A stretch of DNA of 64,000 nucleotides from Enterocloster hominis (ex Liu et al. 2021). Its GTDB lineage: Bacteria; Bacillota; Clostridia; Lachnospirales; Lachnospiraceae. How positions within the stretch are numbered: the first letter of the stretch is position 1; the number at the start of each line of letters is the position of its first letter. The stretch lies in the NCBI GenBank assembly GCA_014385265.1, contig JACRTJ010000018.1, positions 1 to 64,000 of the forward strand, given 5' to 3'. A model generated the notes under the pieces. The model saw nothing but the letters and a program-made list of their open reading frames with translations, had not been told where the DNA came from and searched no databases. This document shows, piece after piece, positions 18,653 through 27,185 of the stretch. The position numbers were made by a program, and so were the translations under genes.

Positions 18653-18868
18653 GCGTCTCCTTTGATCTTACCAGTTCACAGACGGATTCGTCATAAAAAT
18701 CCAAATATAAAAGAGCAGAATAAATATAAATTCCTTTCTTGCAAAATTCAAAGACATCTGACTGTTCTGTCGGTATTTCCAGCAAAAGAGAAAACGCGGA
18801 GGCTTCACTCTGGCTTTCGCGGGAAATGAAGAAAAAAGGCGATAAATAATAAGGCTTTTCCAGAGGAT
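18653..18868. other. Intergenic stretch before spoIIGA, no gene seen
   Basis: AT-rich; the short open frames here have no recognisable product or ribosome site. Regulatory signals for spoIIGA begin at its right end. Confidence 0.5.
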
Positions 18869-18901
18869 CTGACAAAATATGTGGGAAGGCAGGGCTATAA
18901 T
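18869..18901 (+). promoter_or_regulatory. Candidate Spo0A-activated spoIIG-type promoter
   Basis: -10 TATAAT at 18896-18901 and a -35-like CTGACA at 18869-18874, separated by 21 bp. The B. subtilis spoIIG promoter is known for wide (22-bp) spacing that makes it depend on Spo0A~P. A 0A-box-like TGTCAGA (5 of 7 to TGTCGAA, minus strand) overlaps the -35 element. Spo0A control is inference. Confidence 0.5.
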
Positions 18902-18909
18902 AAGTTCTG

Positions 18910-18932
18910 CCGCAGCCGCTTTATGGCTGCGG
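18910..18932 (+). other. Hairpin at the 5' end of the spoIIGA transcript
   Basis: Perfect stem CCGCAGCC/GGCTGCGG with a 7-nt loop, starting within a few bases of the predicted transcript start and ending about 15 nt before the ribosome site. No T-run follows, so it may protect the mRNA or tune translation rather than terminate. Confidence 0.45.
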
Positions 18933-18960
18933 ACCTTCTGCAAAAAAGGAGGGAGCGCCT

Positions 18961-19746
18961 TTGGAATATGAGTTTTATCTGGACTTATTTTTCCTCTGGG
19001 TCTTCTTCCTGGATCTTCTGGCCCTGTATCTGGCCTCCTGTTTAGGGAGGATACCGATGCGGGTCCCGGGATTTCTGGCTGCAGCGGCAGCCGGAAGCGT
19101 CTGCAACTGCGTCCTTGCTGTGTTTCCTGTCCTTCCGGCAGCGGCAGAGCTTTTTCTGGCGGCAGCCGGGATCGGAAGCCTCATGTGCTGGCTGGCTTTT
19201 TCTCCTGGGACGCCTGGAGAGCTCTTAAAGGCCGACGGGCTTCTGCTGGGGGCGGCCTGTATCCTGGGAGGGAGCCTGTTTTCCTTAAAAGAAATATTCT
19301 GGCTTACGGATTGGGAAAGCCTGGCGGCGGCTTCTGGAGCGGCGGCCATGGCGGGACTCTTTTTTAAGAGGGCTTTAAGGGAAAGGGAACGGGGGAGGGA
19401 GCGGTTTCTGGTGCGGCTTTTTTACAGGGGAGAGCAGAGAGAGTTCAAGGCCCTGGCAGATTCGGGAAACCGGCTCCGGGAGCCAGTCTCCGGAAGGCCG
19501 GTGAGCGTGGTATACGTCGGGGACCTGAAGGGCTTCTGCGATTCGGTGGACGGTGTGGTCTATATCCCCTACCGGGCCGTGGGGACCCGGGCAGGTCTGC
19601 TTCCGGCCGTGATATTCGAAAAAATGGAGATCGTATGGGAAAAAAGGACGGTGGAGATCCAGAGACCGGTGGTGGCGGTGGCCAGAGAGCCGCTGTCGGG
19701 GGACGGCGGTTTTACCATGCTGATCCCGGAGCAATTTGTGGTTTAA
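18961..19746 (+). CDS. spoIIGA: Sigma-E processing peptidase SpoIIGA
   Basis: 261-residue membrane aspartic protease that cleaves pro-sigma-E in the mother cell after a signal from the forespore. Five hydrophobic segments fill residues 1-140; the cytoplasmic half carries the catalytic ADSGNRL motif (about 165-171). TTG start preceded by AAAAAAGGAGGGAG. Six bases separate it from sigE, its substrate gene, the classic spoIIG order. Confidence 0.93.
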   Translation: MEYEFYLDLFFLWVFFLDLLALYLASCLGRIPMRVPGFLAAAAAGSVCNCVLAVFPVLPAAAELFLAAAGIGSLMCWLAFSPGTPGELLKADGLLLGAACILGGSLFSLKEIFWLTDWESLAAASGAAAMAGLFFKRALRERERGRERFLVRLFYRGEQREFKALADSGNRLREPVSGRPVSVVYVGDLKGFCDSVDGVVYIPYRAVGTRAGLLPAVIFEKMEIVWEKRTVEIQRPVVAVAREPLSGDGGFTMLIPEQFVV

Positions 19747-19752
19747 GGAGGA

Positions 19753-20499
19753 ATGAAGATGATCATAAAAATCTCAGTGCCCAGCCGCTTCAGGCTGAAA
19801 AAGACGGCGACCTTTCGCACGATACTCATGCAGAACCAGGGAGAGATCCATTATATCGGCGGAGCCGACGTCCTGCCGGCGCCTCTGACCCTGGAGGAGG
19901 AGACCAGGACTCTGGCCTGCCTTGGGACTGAGGAGGAAAAGGAAGCCAGATCCCGGCTCATCGAACATAATCTGCGGCTGGTGGTCTACATAGCGAAAAA
20001 ATTCGATAATACCAGCGTTGGGGTGGAGGATCTGATCTCCATCGGGACCATCGGGCTCATCAAGGCCATCAATACCTTTGATCCGGCGAAAAATATCAAG
20101 CTGGCCACGTATGCATCCAGATGCATTGAAAATGAGATCCTCATGTATTTAAGGAGGACCAGTAAGACGAAGCTGGAGGTTTCCATCGACGAGCCTCTTA
20201 ATGTGGACTGGGATGGGAACGAGCTGCTCCTTTCGGATATTCTGGGAACAGACGAGGATGTGATCTATAAGGACATTGAGGACGAGATCGAAAAGGATCT
20301 TTTAAAGAATGCCATCGACCATCTGAACCCCAGGGAAAAGAAGATCGTGGAGCTGCGGTTCGGCTTAAAGCAGCCCGACGGCATGGAGATGACCCAGAAA
20401 GAGGTGGCGGATCTTATGGGGATCTCCCAGTCCTACATTTCCAGACTGGAAAAGAAGATCATGAAGCGGCTAAAGAAAGAGATCGTCCGGTATGAATAG
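19753..20499 (+). CDS. sigE: RNA polymerase sporulation sigma factor SigE
   Basis: 248-residue mother-cell sigma factor made as an inactive precursor. The first roughly 30 residues are the basic pro-sequence, with the processing region at [13 protein letters not shown]. Region 2 ([46 protein letters not shown]) and region 4 ([21 protein letters not shown]) are complete. It directs early mother-cell genes, probably including spoIIP in this window. sigG, which often follows sigE, is absent; a convergent gene lies next. Confidence 0.97.
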   Translation: MKMIIKISVPSRFRLKKTATFRTILMQNQGEIHYIGGADVLPAPLTLEEETRTLACLGTEEEKEARSRLIEHNLRLVVYIAKKFDNTSVGVEDLISIGTIGLIKAINTFDPAKNIKLATYASRCIENEILMYLRRTSKTKLEVSIDEPLNVDWDGNELLLSDILGTDEDVIYKDIEDEIEKDLLKNAIDHLNPREKKIVELRFGLKQPDGMEMTQKEVADLMGISQSYISRLEKKIMKRLKKEIVRYE

Positions 20500-20504
20500 A
20501 AAGA

Positions 20505-20554
20505 GGGAGCTGCTGCAAAAGAGGTTTCTAAGGTTTCCTTTTGCAGCAGCTCCC
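20505..20554. terminator. Bidirectional terminator with GGGAGCTGCTGCAAAAG stem
   Basis: Perfect 17-bp inverted repeat (20505-20521 with 20538-20554) around a 16-nt loop, between convergent sigE and the zinc-ribbon gene. The A-run inside the stem serves as the T-run in either direction. The same stem recurs after dnaJ. Confidence 0.75.
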
Positions 20555-20571
20555 GGAGACTGCGGTATGTA

Positions 20572-21258
20572 TCAGGCTTTTCCGTAAAGGCGTTCGTAGA
20601 TCATGTCACAGAGGGCGTCTGCATAGGACTGGTCCGGCAGATCCCTTCCAGTCACCAGGTAATCCTGGATCAGTTCAAACCGCTTCAGCTCCAGCTCTTC
20701 CCCGGAAAGCTCCGGATCCTCCATCAGAAGCTGGTCGTCCAGCCCTCTGGCAGAGTAGGTCTTTAAAAACCACTGGAGGATATCCTCCGTTTCTTTTTCC
20801 TCATCCGCTGCCTGGACCTTTAACCGGGCCGCAGATTTTTTCGAGGATACAGCCACGGCGATGGAGCCGGCGGCCATGAGGATCAGAAGGACATGGAAGA
20901 GGATGCGGGAAACGCCGTAAAGAGGCAGGGGCAGATACCCCAGGAGACTCACAGCAGCGATCAAGGCCAGTACGCCGCCCACCAGGAAAAAGGCGGAGGC
21001 AGAGGAATTCATATCCTCATAGCGCTGCTCTTTTTTCACATAGGTACCAACCGGCTGCCTGGCCGGCTGTTTTTCCATTTCTTTTGCCGCTTTCTGCATC
21101 TCTTCATACCGGAGGCGCATTTCCTGCTCCAGTTTTTCCTTTTCAGCCGCCTTCTGGGCCTGGGCTGCTTCCCTGGATTCCACAAGGGGACCGCCGCAGT
21201 CGGTGCATACGGTGACACCCTCCACAAATTCCATATCGCATTTTGGACAGTATGGCAT
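20572..21258 (-). CDS. Zinc-ribbon membrane protein of unknown function
   Basis: 228 residues. The N-terminus is a zinc ribbon (CPKC at 4-7 and CTDCGG at 17-22), followed by a charged, Glu/Lys/Gln-rich coiled-coil stretch (about 30-75), two hydrophobic segments (about 88-107 and 115-135) and an acidic C-terminal domain. Zinc-ribbon plus membrane proteins of this kind are common in Firmicutes, with no known role. GAAAGGAAG ribosome site. Single gene facing sigE. Confidence 0.7.
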   Translation of the reverse strand: MPYCPKCDMEFVEGVTVCTDCGGPLVESREAAQAQKAAEKEKLEQEMRLRYEEMQKAAKEMEKQPARQPVGTYVKKEQRYEDMNSSASAFFLVGGVLALIAAVSLLGYLPLPLYGVSRILFHVLLILMAAGSIAVAVSSKKSAARLKVQAADEEKETEDILQWFLKTYSARGLDDQLLMEDPELSGEELELKRFELIQDYLVTGRDLPDQSYADALCDMIYERLYGKA

Positions 21259-21405
21259 AATGATGAACTTCCTTTCTGCTGGTTAAAATTTATTATATAA
21301 TAAAAACAAAAAAAGGTCTATACTTTCTCTGGTTTTGTGCTTCCATTTCTCGGGGAAATCGGGTAAAATGGGAGGGTATAAAAATTTTTAGAAAGGGGTC
21401 CATGT

Positions 21406-22317
21406 ATGAAGATTGCGGTTGTGACTGACAGCAACAGTGGAATTACGCAGAAACAGGCAGAGGAAATGGGGATCACGGTCCTTCCCATGCCGTTTATGAT
21501 CGATGGAGAAACATATTTTGAAGATATAACCCTGACACAGGAGGAATTTTACGACCGGTTAAAGGGGGATGCGGATATTTCCACCTCCCAGCCGTCCCCG
21601 GCTGATGTGACCGGTCTCTGGGACCGGCTTTTAAAGGAGTACGATCAGGTGGTCCACATCCCAATGTCCAGCGGGCTTTCCAGCTCCTGTGAAACGGCCA
21701 TGGCCTTATCCATGGACGAGGCCTATGAGGGAAAGGTATTTGTGGTGGACAACCAGAGGGTCTCCGTGACCCAGTACCAGTCGGTGAAGGATGCGCTGAT
21801 GCTGGCCGCCCAGGGGGCTGACGGAGCAAGGATCAAGGAGCGTCTGGAGGAGACAAAGGGCGATTCGGTGATCTTTATCACAGTGGATACGCTTAAATAC
21901 TTAAAAAAGGGCGGGCGGATCACCCCGGCGGCAGCAGCTCTGGGAACTCTTTTAAAGATCAAGCCGGTGCTCATCATCCTGGGTGAGAAGCTGGATGCCT
22001 TTGCCAAGGCCAGGACCATGAAGCAGGCCAGGACGCTGATGCTGAATTCCATCCAGAAGGAACTGGAGACCAGGCTCGGCGACAGCCAGTGCCAGTATTC
22101 GCATCTGGCCATTGCCCATACACAGAACGCAGAGGCGGCGGAGGAGTTCCGGAAAGAATTACAGGAAAAATATCCCAGTGCCGATATTATTGTGGCGCCG
22201 CTTTCCCTGAGCATCTCCTGCCATATCGGACCGGGAAGCCTGGCGGTGACCGCCACGAGAAAGATGGTAGAGGAATATGAAGTGGATCAGAAGCAGGATC
22301 GGGGAATTTTATCATAA
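21406..22317 (+). CDS. DegV family fatty-acid-binding protein
   Basis: 303-residue DegV/FakB-type protein. N-terminal VVTDSNSGI motif, TSQPSPADV in the fatty-acid pocket region, and the C-terminal IGPGSLAVTA segment are typical. FakB proteins present fatty acids to the kinase FakA for phospholipid synthesis; no fakA is adjacent, so only the binding role is proposed. The last 41 nt overlap the histidine kinase gene. Confidence 0.88.
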   Translation: MKIAVVTDSNSGITQKQAEEMGITVLPMPFMIDGETYFEDITLTQEEFYDRLKGDADISTSQPSPADVTGLWDRLLKEYDQVVHIPMSSGLSSSCETAMALSMDEAYEGKVFVVDNQRVSVTQYQSVKDALMLAAQGADGARIKERLEETKGDSVIFITVDTLKYLKKGGRITPAAAALGTLLKIKPVLIILGEKLDAFAKARTMKQARTLMLNSIQKELETRLGDSQCQYSHLAIAHTQNAEAAEEFRKELQEKYPSADIIVAPLSLSISCHIGPGSLAVTATRKMVEEYEVDQKQDRGILS

Positions 22318-23770
22318 GCATACGCCCAGCATAAGGGTTCCCATGCTGCTGTTCGTGGTGGCGGCCTGTATGATCCCGCTGCTTATCCAGGGACGGCTCA
22401 TAGCCCAGTCCTCCAGGCAGATGCAGGTGGAGCGTCGGATCATCGACGTGCAGAACCAGTGCCAGATCCTGAGCAATAAAATGTCCAGAAACGGATATCT
22501 AGGCAATTCCGGCGTGGATACGTCGGGAACGGATACGGAGCTGTCCATGCTGGCCGATATCTTCAACGGCCGGATCCTCATTGTAAACTCCGGCTTCCGG
22601 ATCGTGAAGGATACGTTTTCCCTGGCAGAGGGAAAGATCTGTATTTCCGACGAGACACTGCGCTGCTTCCAAGGCGAGACCACCAGCCGGTATGATACGG
22701 AAAAGCATTATTTTATCCTGGCGGTGCCCATTGCGGATACGGTCCAGACGGCGGATGCCAGGAAGAGTCCGAAAACGGCGGGCGTCATGCTGGTGACGGT
22801 ATCCACAGAAAGCATGTTCAATATGGAGGAGGCGCTTCTGGATAAGGCATCCCTGTATCAGCTTACGGTGTTCATCCTCTGCCTGATCCTGGCGTTCTTT
22901 GCCGTCGGATTTTTCGTGAAGCCCTTCCGGGCCATTGTGAAATTCCTGGACCGGGTGGCAGAGGGGGGGCTGGATGAAGATATTGCGGAGGAATCCTACC
23001 GGGAGACAAAGCAGATCTCCAGGGCCATCAACAAGACCCTCCAGAGCCTGAAGGCTGTGGACCAGTCCAGGCAGGAATTCGTATCCAACGTGTCCCACGA
23101 GCTGAAAACGCCGATCACCTCCATCCGCGTTCTGGCCGATTCCCTTATGAGCATGGATGAGGTCCCCAAAGAGCTGTACCAGGAATTTATGGGCGATATT
23201 TCCGATGAGATCGACCGGGAGAGCAAGATCATCGATGATCTTCTGACTTTAGTGCGTATGGATAAATCCTCAGCAGAGATCAATATTACCCAGACCAATA
23301 TCAACGCTCTGGTGGAGATGATCTTAAAACGGCTCCGTCCCATTGCCAGACGGCGGAACATTGAGCTGATCTTCGAGAGTATCCGGGAGGTAACGGCGGA
23401 TATCGATGAGGTGAAGTTTTCCCTGGCCGTCAACAATCTGGTGGAAAATGCAGTCAAATACAACCGGGAGGACGGATGGGTGCGGGTCACTCTGGACGCG
23501 GACCACAAGTTCTTTTATATCAAGGTCTCGGATTCCGGCATCGGGATCCCGGAGGAATATAAGGAGCGGGTATTCGAGCGGTTCTACCGGGTGGATAAGG
23601 CCAGATCCCGGGAGACCGGCGGCACAGGCCTGGGACTTGCAATCACCAAAAGCGTGATCTTTATGCACCATGGGTCCATCCAGGTGGAGAGCAAGGAGGA
23701 CATCGGCACCACCTTTACGGTGAAGATCCCGCTGATGTACATCCCGTCCACAGGAAAGGAGAAGCCATGA
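22277..23770 (+). CDS. Membrane sensor histidine kinase (orphan)
   Basis: 497 residues: membrane segment about 20-40, extracellular sensor of about 150 residues, second membrane segment about 195-217, HAMP, HisKA with the phospho-acceptor in FVSNVSHELKTPITS, and a HATPase domain with N-box NLVENAVKYN, DSGIGIP and GGTGLGLAI. It would autophosphorylate and pass phosphate to an OmpR-type regulator, yet no response regulator lies within this window near it. Overlaps degV upstream and the GerMN gene by 4 nt downstream, so it forms an operon with the lipoprotein. Sensor ligand unknown. Confidence 0.9.
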   Translation: MKWIRSRIGEFYHKHTPSIRVPMLLFVVAACMIPLLIQGRLIAQSSRQMQVERRIIDVQNQCQILSNKMSRNGYLGNSGVDTSGTDTELSMLADIFNGRILIVNSGFRIVKDTFSLAEGKICISDETLRCFQGETTSRYDTEKHYFILAVPIADTVQTADARKSPKTAGVMLVTVSTESMFNMEEALLDKASLYQLTVFILCLILAFFAVGFFVKPFRAIVKFLDRVAEGGLDEDIAEESYRETKQISRAINKTLQSLKAVDQSRQEFVSNVSHELKTPITSIRVLADSLMSMDEVPKELYQEFMGDISDEIDRESKIIDDLLTLVRMDKSSAEINITQTNINALVEMILKRLRPIARRRNIELIFESIREVTADIDEVKFSLAVNNLVENAVKYNREDGWVRVTLDADHKFFYIKVSDSGIGIPEEYKERVFERFYRVDKARSRETGGTGLGLAITKSVIFMHHGSIQVESKEDIGTTFTVKIPLMYIPSTGKEKP

Positions 23771-24705
23771 AGCAGTTAAGGATATTTTTTGCGGTTTCCC
23801 TTCTGGCAGTCCTGCTGGCTCTGTGCGGCGGCTGCAGGCGGACGGATGAAATACCGGAGGGAGTGCCGGAGTATACGGTATATTATCTGGATTCCCCGGG
23901 ACTTAAGCTGGTGGGGAACAGCATCGGGATGGAAGGAACGGACCAGGAAGCGCTGGTCCAGGAGCTTCTTTCCAGAATGGAAACAGTCCCGGCAGAGCTG
24001 GACTGTCAGAGCGCCATTCCAGAGCGGGTGGAGACCATTACCTTCCGGATCGAAGAAAATGTGCTGTATCTGTTTGTGGATGCCAATTATGCGCTGATGG
24101 ATTCAGTACGGGAGATCCTGTGCCGGGCGGCCCTTACGAAAACGCTGACTCAGATCCAGGGCATCGACTATCTGAGTATTTACTGTGCCGAGCAGCCCAT
24201 TGTGGACGGCACAGGAAATCCTGTGGGGATGCTTTCGGCCTCAGATTTTGTTGAGGGGATCCGGGATGTGAACAGCTTTGAGAAAACGGAGCTGACCCTG
24301 TATTTTTCCAATGCTGCCGGAGACGGGCTGGTGGAGGAAAAACGGGAGGTGATGCGCAATACCAACACTTCCCTGGAAAAGCTCATAGTAGAGCAGCTGA
24401 TCGAGGGGCCCAGGGAGCCGGATTCATATCCGACGCTTCCCCCGGATATGAAGCTTTTAAACGTGATGGTGAGTGAATCCGTCTGCTCCATCAATCTGGA
24501 TTCCGCATTTTTGAACAATAGCCTGGAGGTGAGGGAATATATTCCCATTTATTCGATCGTGAATTCACTTTCAGAACTTCCCACGGTCAGCCGGGTGCAG
24601 ATCCGCATCAATGGCTCCCAGGACGCGGTCTTCCGCGACAAGATCCCTTTAAATACGGTGTTTGAGAGAAATTTTGAATACATGGAGGGAGGAGAAAAAA
24701 ATTAA
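23767..24705 (+). CDS. GerMN-domain lipoprotein
   Basis: 312 residues with a signal peptide ending in a lipobox-like LCGGC (cysteine at about 23), then two GerMN repeats (about 80-150 and 215-295). GerMN domains occur in GerM, a sporulation/germination lipoprotein of the outer forespore region. Translationally coupled to the kinase gene (ATGA overlap), which suggests it works with the kinase, for instance as a sensor partner; that is inference. Confidence 0.82.
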   Translation: MKQLRIFFAVSLLAVLLALCGGCRRTDEIPEGVPEYTVYYLDSPGLKLVGNSIGMEGTDQEALVQELLSRMETVPAELDCQSAIPERVETITFRIEENVLYLFVDANYALMDSVREILCRAALTKTLTQIQGIDYLSIYCAEQPIVDGTGNPVGMLSASDFVEGIRDVNSFEKTELTLYFSNAAGDGLVEEKREVMRNTNTSLEKLIVEQLIEGPREPDSYPTLPPDMKLLNVMVSESVCSINLDSAFLNNSLEVREYIPIYSIVNSLSELPTVSRVQIRINGSQDAVFRDKIPLNTVFERNFEYMEGGEKN

Positions 24706-27109
24706 CAGGCCTTTGCTGTATGCAACGGGGGGACTGGTACTTGGAGAGACGATGGCCCTTTTTCTTACAGCAGACCAGGGGTTTTTCTGGCTGGCAGCCA
24801 TGCTGGCTGTCCTTTGCTGCGCCCTGTCCGGAAGCTTCCGGAGGGGAGGAGCAGGGGGCGGAGGCGGGACGCCGGCTCTTTTTTTACACGGAAAGGCGGG
24901 ACCATGGCTCCGGTATGGACTGACAGCGGCCGGATGTATCCTTCTGGGCTTTGGCCGTATGAAGCTGGAGATCCGGGAACGGATCCTGGAGGAGCAGACG
25001 GCCGCAGAGCGGGGAGAGGAGTCCCTGATCATAGCCGCCCAGGTGGAGGAGATCGGAGAGACAGACTACGGATACCGGCTCATGGTATCCGGCTGTGAGG
25101 AGTACGGACCGGAAGCCAGCAGGATCCCCCGGCGCATGTACTGCTATACGGATCGGGCAGATGGACTGAAAATAGGAATGAGGATCCGGGCAGAGGGGAC
25201 CATGGAGGCTCCGGAGCCGGAACGGAATCCAGGCGGCTTCGATCACAGGTCCTTCTGCCGGGCGAAGGGGATCGGCGGGATCTTCCGGGCAGACCGGACA
25301 GCGCCGGCTGGCCCCGGATACAGCCGGTTCCGGGAGGGGATCTGTCAGATACGGCTCTGTCTGGAAAGACGTCTGGACCAGCTGGCTTCCGATACAGATG
25401 GAGGGATCCTGAAGGCAGTGCTCTTAGGAAACCGGTCTGATATGGACCAGGCGCTTTACGAGTTATACCGGAAAAACGGGATCTCTCATGTGCTGGCCAT
25501 CAGCGGTCTCCATGTGTCCATCCTTGGACTTGGACTGTGGAAGGCCTTAAGAAGGTGCGGCTTTGGGTTTGCGGCGGCCGGCGGGGCAGCGGGAGCCTTT
25601 CTGTTCTGCTATGGGCTCATGACCGGCTTCGGGCCGTCGGTGGTGCGGGCTGCGGCCATGTGCGGGCTCTCTTTTCTGGCAGCCTTTCTGGGCCGGACCT
25701 ATGACCTTATGTCAGCCTTGTGTATTCCAGCCCTGGCGCTTTTGTGGTCCCGGCCCTGTCTCCTGACCCAGGCGTCCTTCCAGCTTTCCTTTCTTGCAGC
25801 AGGAGCCGTGGCCTTTCCCGGCGGCTTCCTCATCCGGCGCTTTAAAGCCCGCGGCTTATTCCAGACGCTTCTTGTGAGCGCCTCTATCCAGGCGGCCACG
25901 GCTCCCGCCGTCCTGTATCACTCCTTTGAGCTTCCGCTATACGGGATCTTTCTGAATCTGTTAGTGATCCCTCTGATGACGTATGTGGTGGTTTCTGGCC
26001 TGCTGGGACTGGCGGCTTCCTTATTTTCCATGAAGGCGGGAGCCGCCCTTCTGGGAGGGGCCCACTATATCCTGGGACTTTATAAGGCCATGGGAGAGGG
26101 GACACAGAGGCTTCCAGGGGCCAGCCTGGTGGTTGGGAGGCCGTCTCTGGCGGCCATGGTCCTGTTTCTGGCCGGAGCTTTTCTGGGGATCCTTCTGGCT
26201 TCCCGGATCCTGGAACAGAGGCGGAGCCGGCCCCAGGCTTTCCTGATCCTGTGTCTTTTCTGGGCCGGGAGCGTGTTTTTCTTTTTTTCGCCGCCCCGGA
26301 AGGGGCTGTCTGCCGTATTTCTGGATGTGGGCCAGGGGGATGGGATCTTTCTGTCCTGCGGAGGAAGGACCATGCTGATGGACTGCGGCAGCAGCCAGGA
26401 AAAGGAACTGGGAAAGGACTGTCTGGTGCCCTTTTTAAAAAGCCGGGGCGTGGACCGGCTGGATACAGTATTCATCAGCCATGGAGACTGGGATCACATA
26501 AGCGGGATCCGGTATGCGCTGGAGGAGCCGGGCTGCGGGATCCGCATCGGCACGCTGGTGATGCCGGAGCCGGGAAAGGGAAAGGATGTTTATGCAGAGC
26601 TGGCCTGCCTGGCAGACAGCCGTGGGATCCCGGTGGTCTACGGAAAACGGGGAGATGAGTTTTCCGGGATCCTGGGACCGGAGGTTTCGATCCGCTGCCT
26701 TTCGCCGCCGGAGGGAGGGGACTATGGGGACCGGAACGATGAATCGCTGGTGACAGAGATCCAGTATGGGGATTTTCGTCTGCTGCTGACGGGGGATGTG
26801 GGAAAGGAGGGGGAGGAAAAGATGAGGGAGGCCGGCCTGCTGGCCCCGGTGACGGTGCTGAAGGCCGCCCATCACGGATCGGGAACCTCCTCCGGCCAGG
26901 AGTTTCTGAAGGCTGTGGATCCGGCCTTTGCGGTACTCTCCTGCGGCCGGGAGAACCGGTACGGCCATCCGTCTCCGGAGGTCGTAAAGGCCCTTAAGGA
27001 ACAGGGGGCCCGGATCTGGGACACCCGGGAGCGGGGAGCCGTCATGGTCTGGACCGACGGCCGTACCATGGATATTTCCGGATATCTTGACAGCCGGAAG
27101 GGTATCTGA
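24662..27109 (+). CDS. comEC: ComEC/Rec2-family DNA internalisation protein
   Basis: Up to 815 residues. ComEC makes the membrane channel for single-stranded DNA uptake in competence. N-terminal OB-like region, competence domain with many membrane segments (YRKNGISHVLAISGLHVSIL is the hallmark), then a metallo-beta-lactamase domain (DVGQGDGIFL; SHGDWDHISGI; LLTGDVGKEGE; AAHHGSG). The start is unclear: TTG 24662 is given, TTG 24713 is possible, and GGAGGGAGGAG (24684-24694) best places an ATT at 24701. Other competence genes are not nearby. Confidence 0.9.
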   Translation: MREILNTWREEKKINRPLLYATGGLVLGETMALFLTADQGFFWLAAMLAVLCCALSGSFRRGGAGGGGGTPALFLHGKAGPWLRYGLTAAGCILLGFGRMKLEIRERILEEQTAAERGEESLIIAAQVEEIGETDYGYRLMVSGCEEYGPEASRIPRRMYCYTDRADGLKIGMRIRAEGTMEAPEPERNPGGFDHRSFCRAKGIGGIFRADRTAPAGPGYSRFREGICQIRLCLERRLDQLASDTDGGILKAVLLGNRSDMDQALYELYRKNGISHVLAISGLHVSILGLGLWKALRRCGFGFAAAGGAAGAFLFCYGLMTGFGPSVVRAAAMCGLSFLAAFLGRTYDLMSALCIPALALLWSRPCLLTQASFQLSFLAAGAVAFPGGFLIRRFKARGLFQTLLVSASIQAATAPAVLYHSFELPLYGIFLNLLVIPLMTYVVVSGLLGLAASLFSMKAGAALLGGAHYILGLYKAMGEGTQRLPGASLVVGRPSLAAMVLFLAGAFLGILLASRILEQRRSRPQAFLILCLFWAGSVFFFFSPPRKGLSAVFLDVGQGDGIFLSCGGRTMLMDCGSSQEKELGKDCLVPFLKSRGVDRLDTVFISHGDWDHISGIRYALEEPGCGIRIGTLVMPEPGKGKDVYAELACLADSRGIPVVYGKRGDEFSGILGPEVSIRCLSPPEGGDYGDRNDESLVTEIQYGDFRLLLTGDVGKEGEEKMREAGLLAPVTVLKAAHHGSGTSSGQEFLKAVDPAFAVLSCGRENRYGHPSPEVVKALKEQGARIWDTRERGAVMVWTDGRTMDISGYLDSRKGI

Positions 27110-27185
27110 TATCTTTAATATCATGACATCGGGGGCGGAAGCTCTCTGCCCCTGTGGATATCATATTATTTATGGAGGAAAGATC

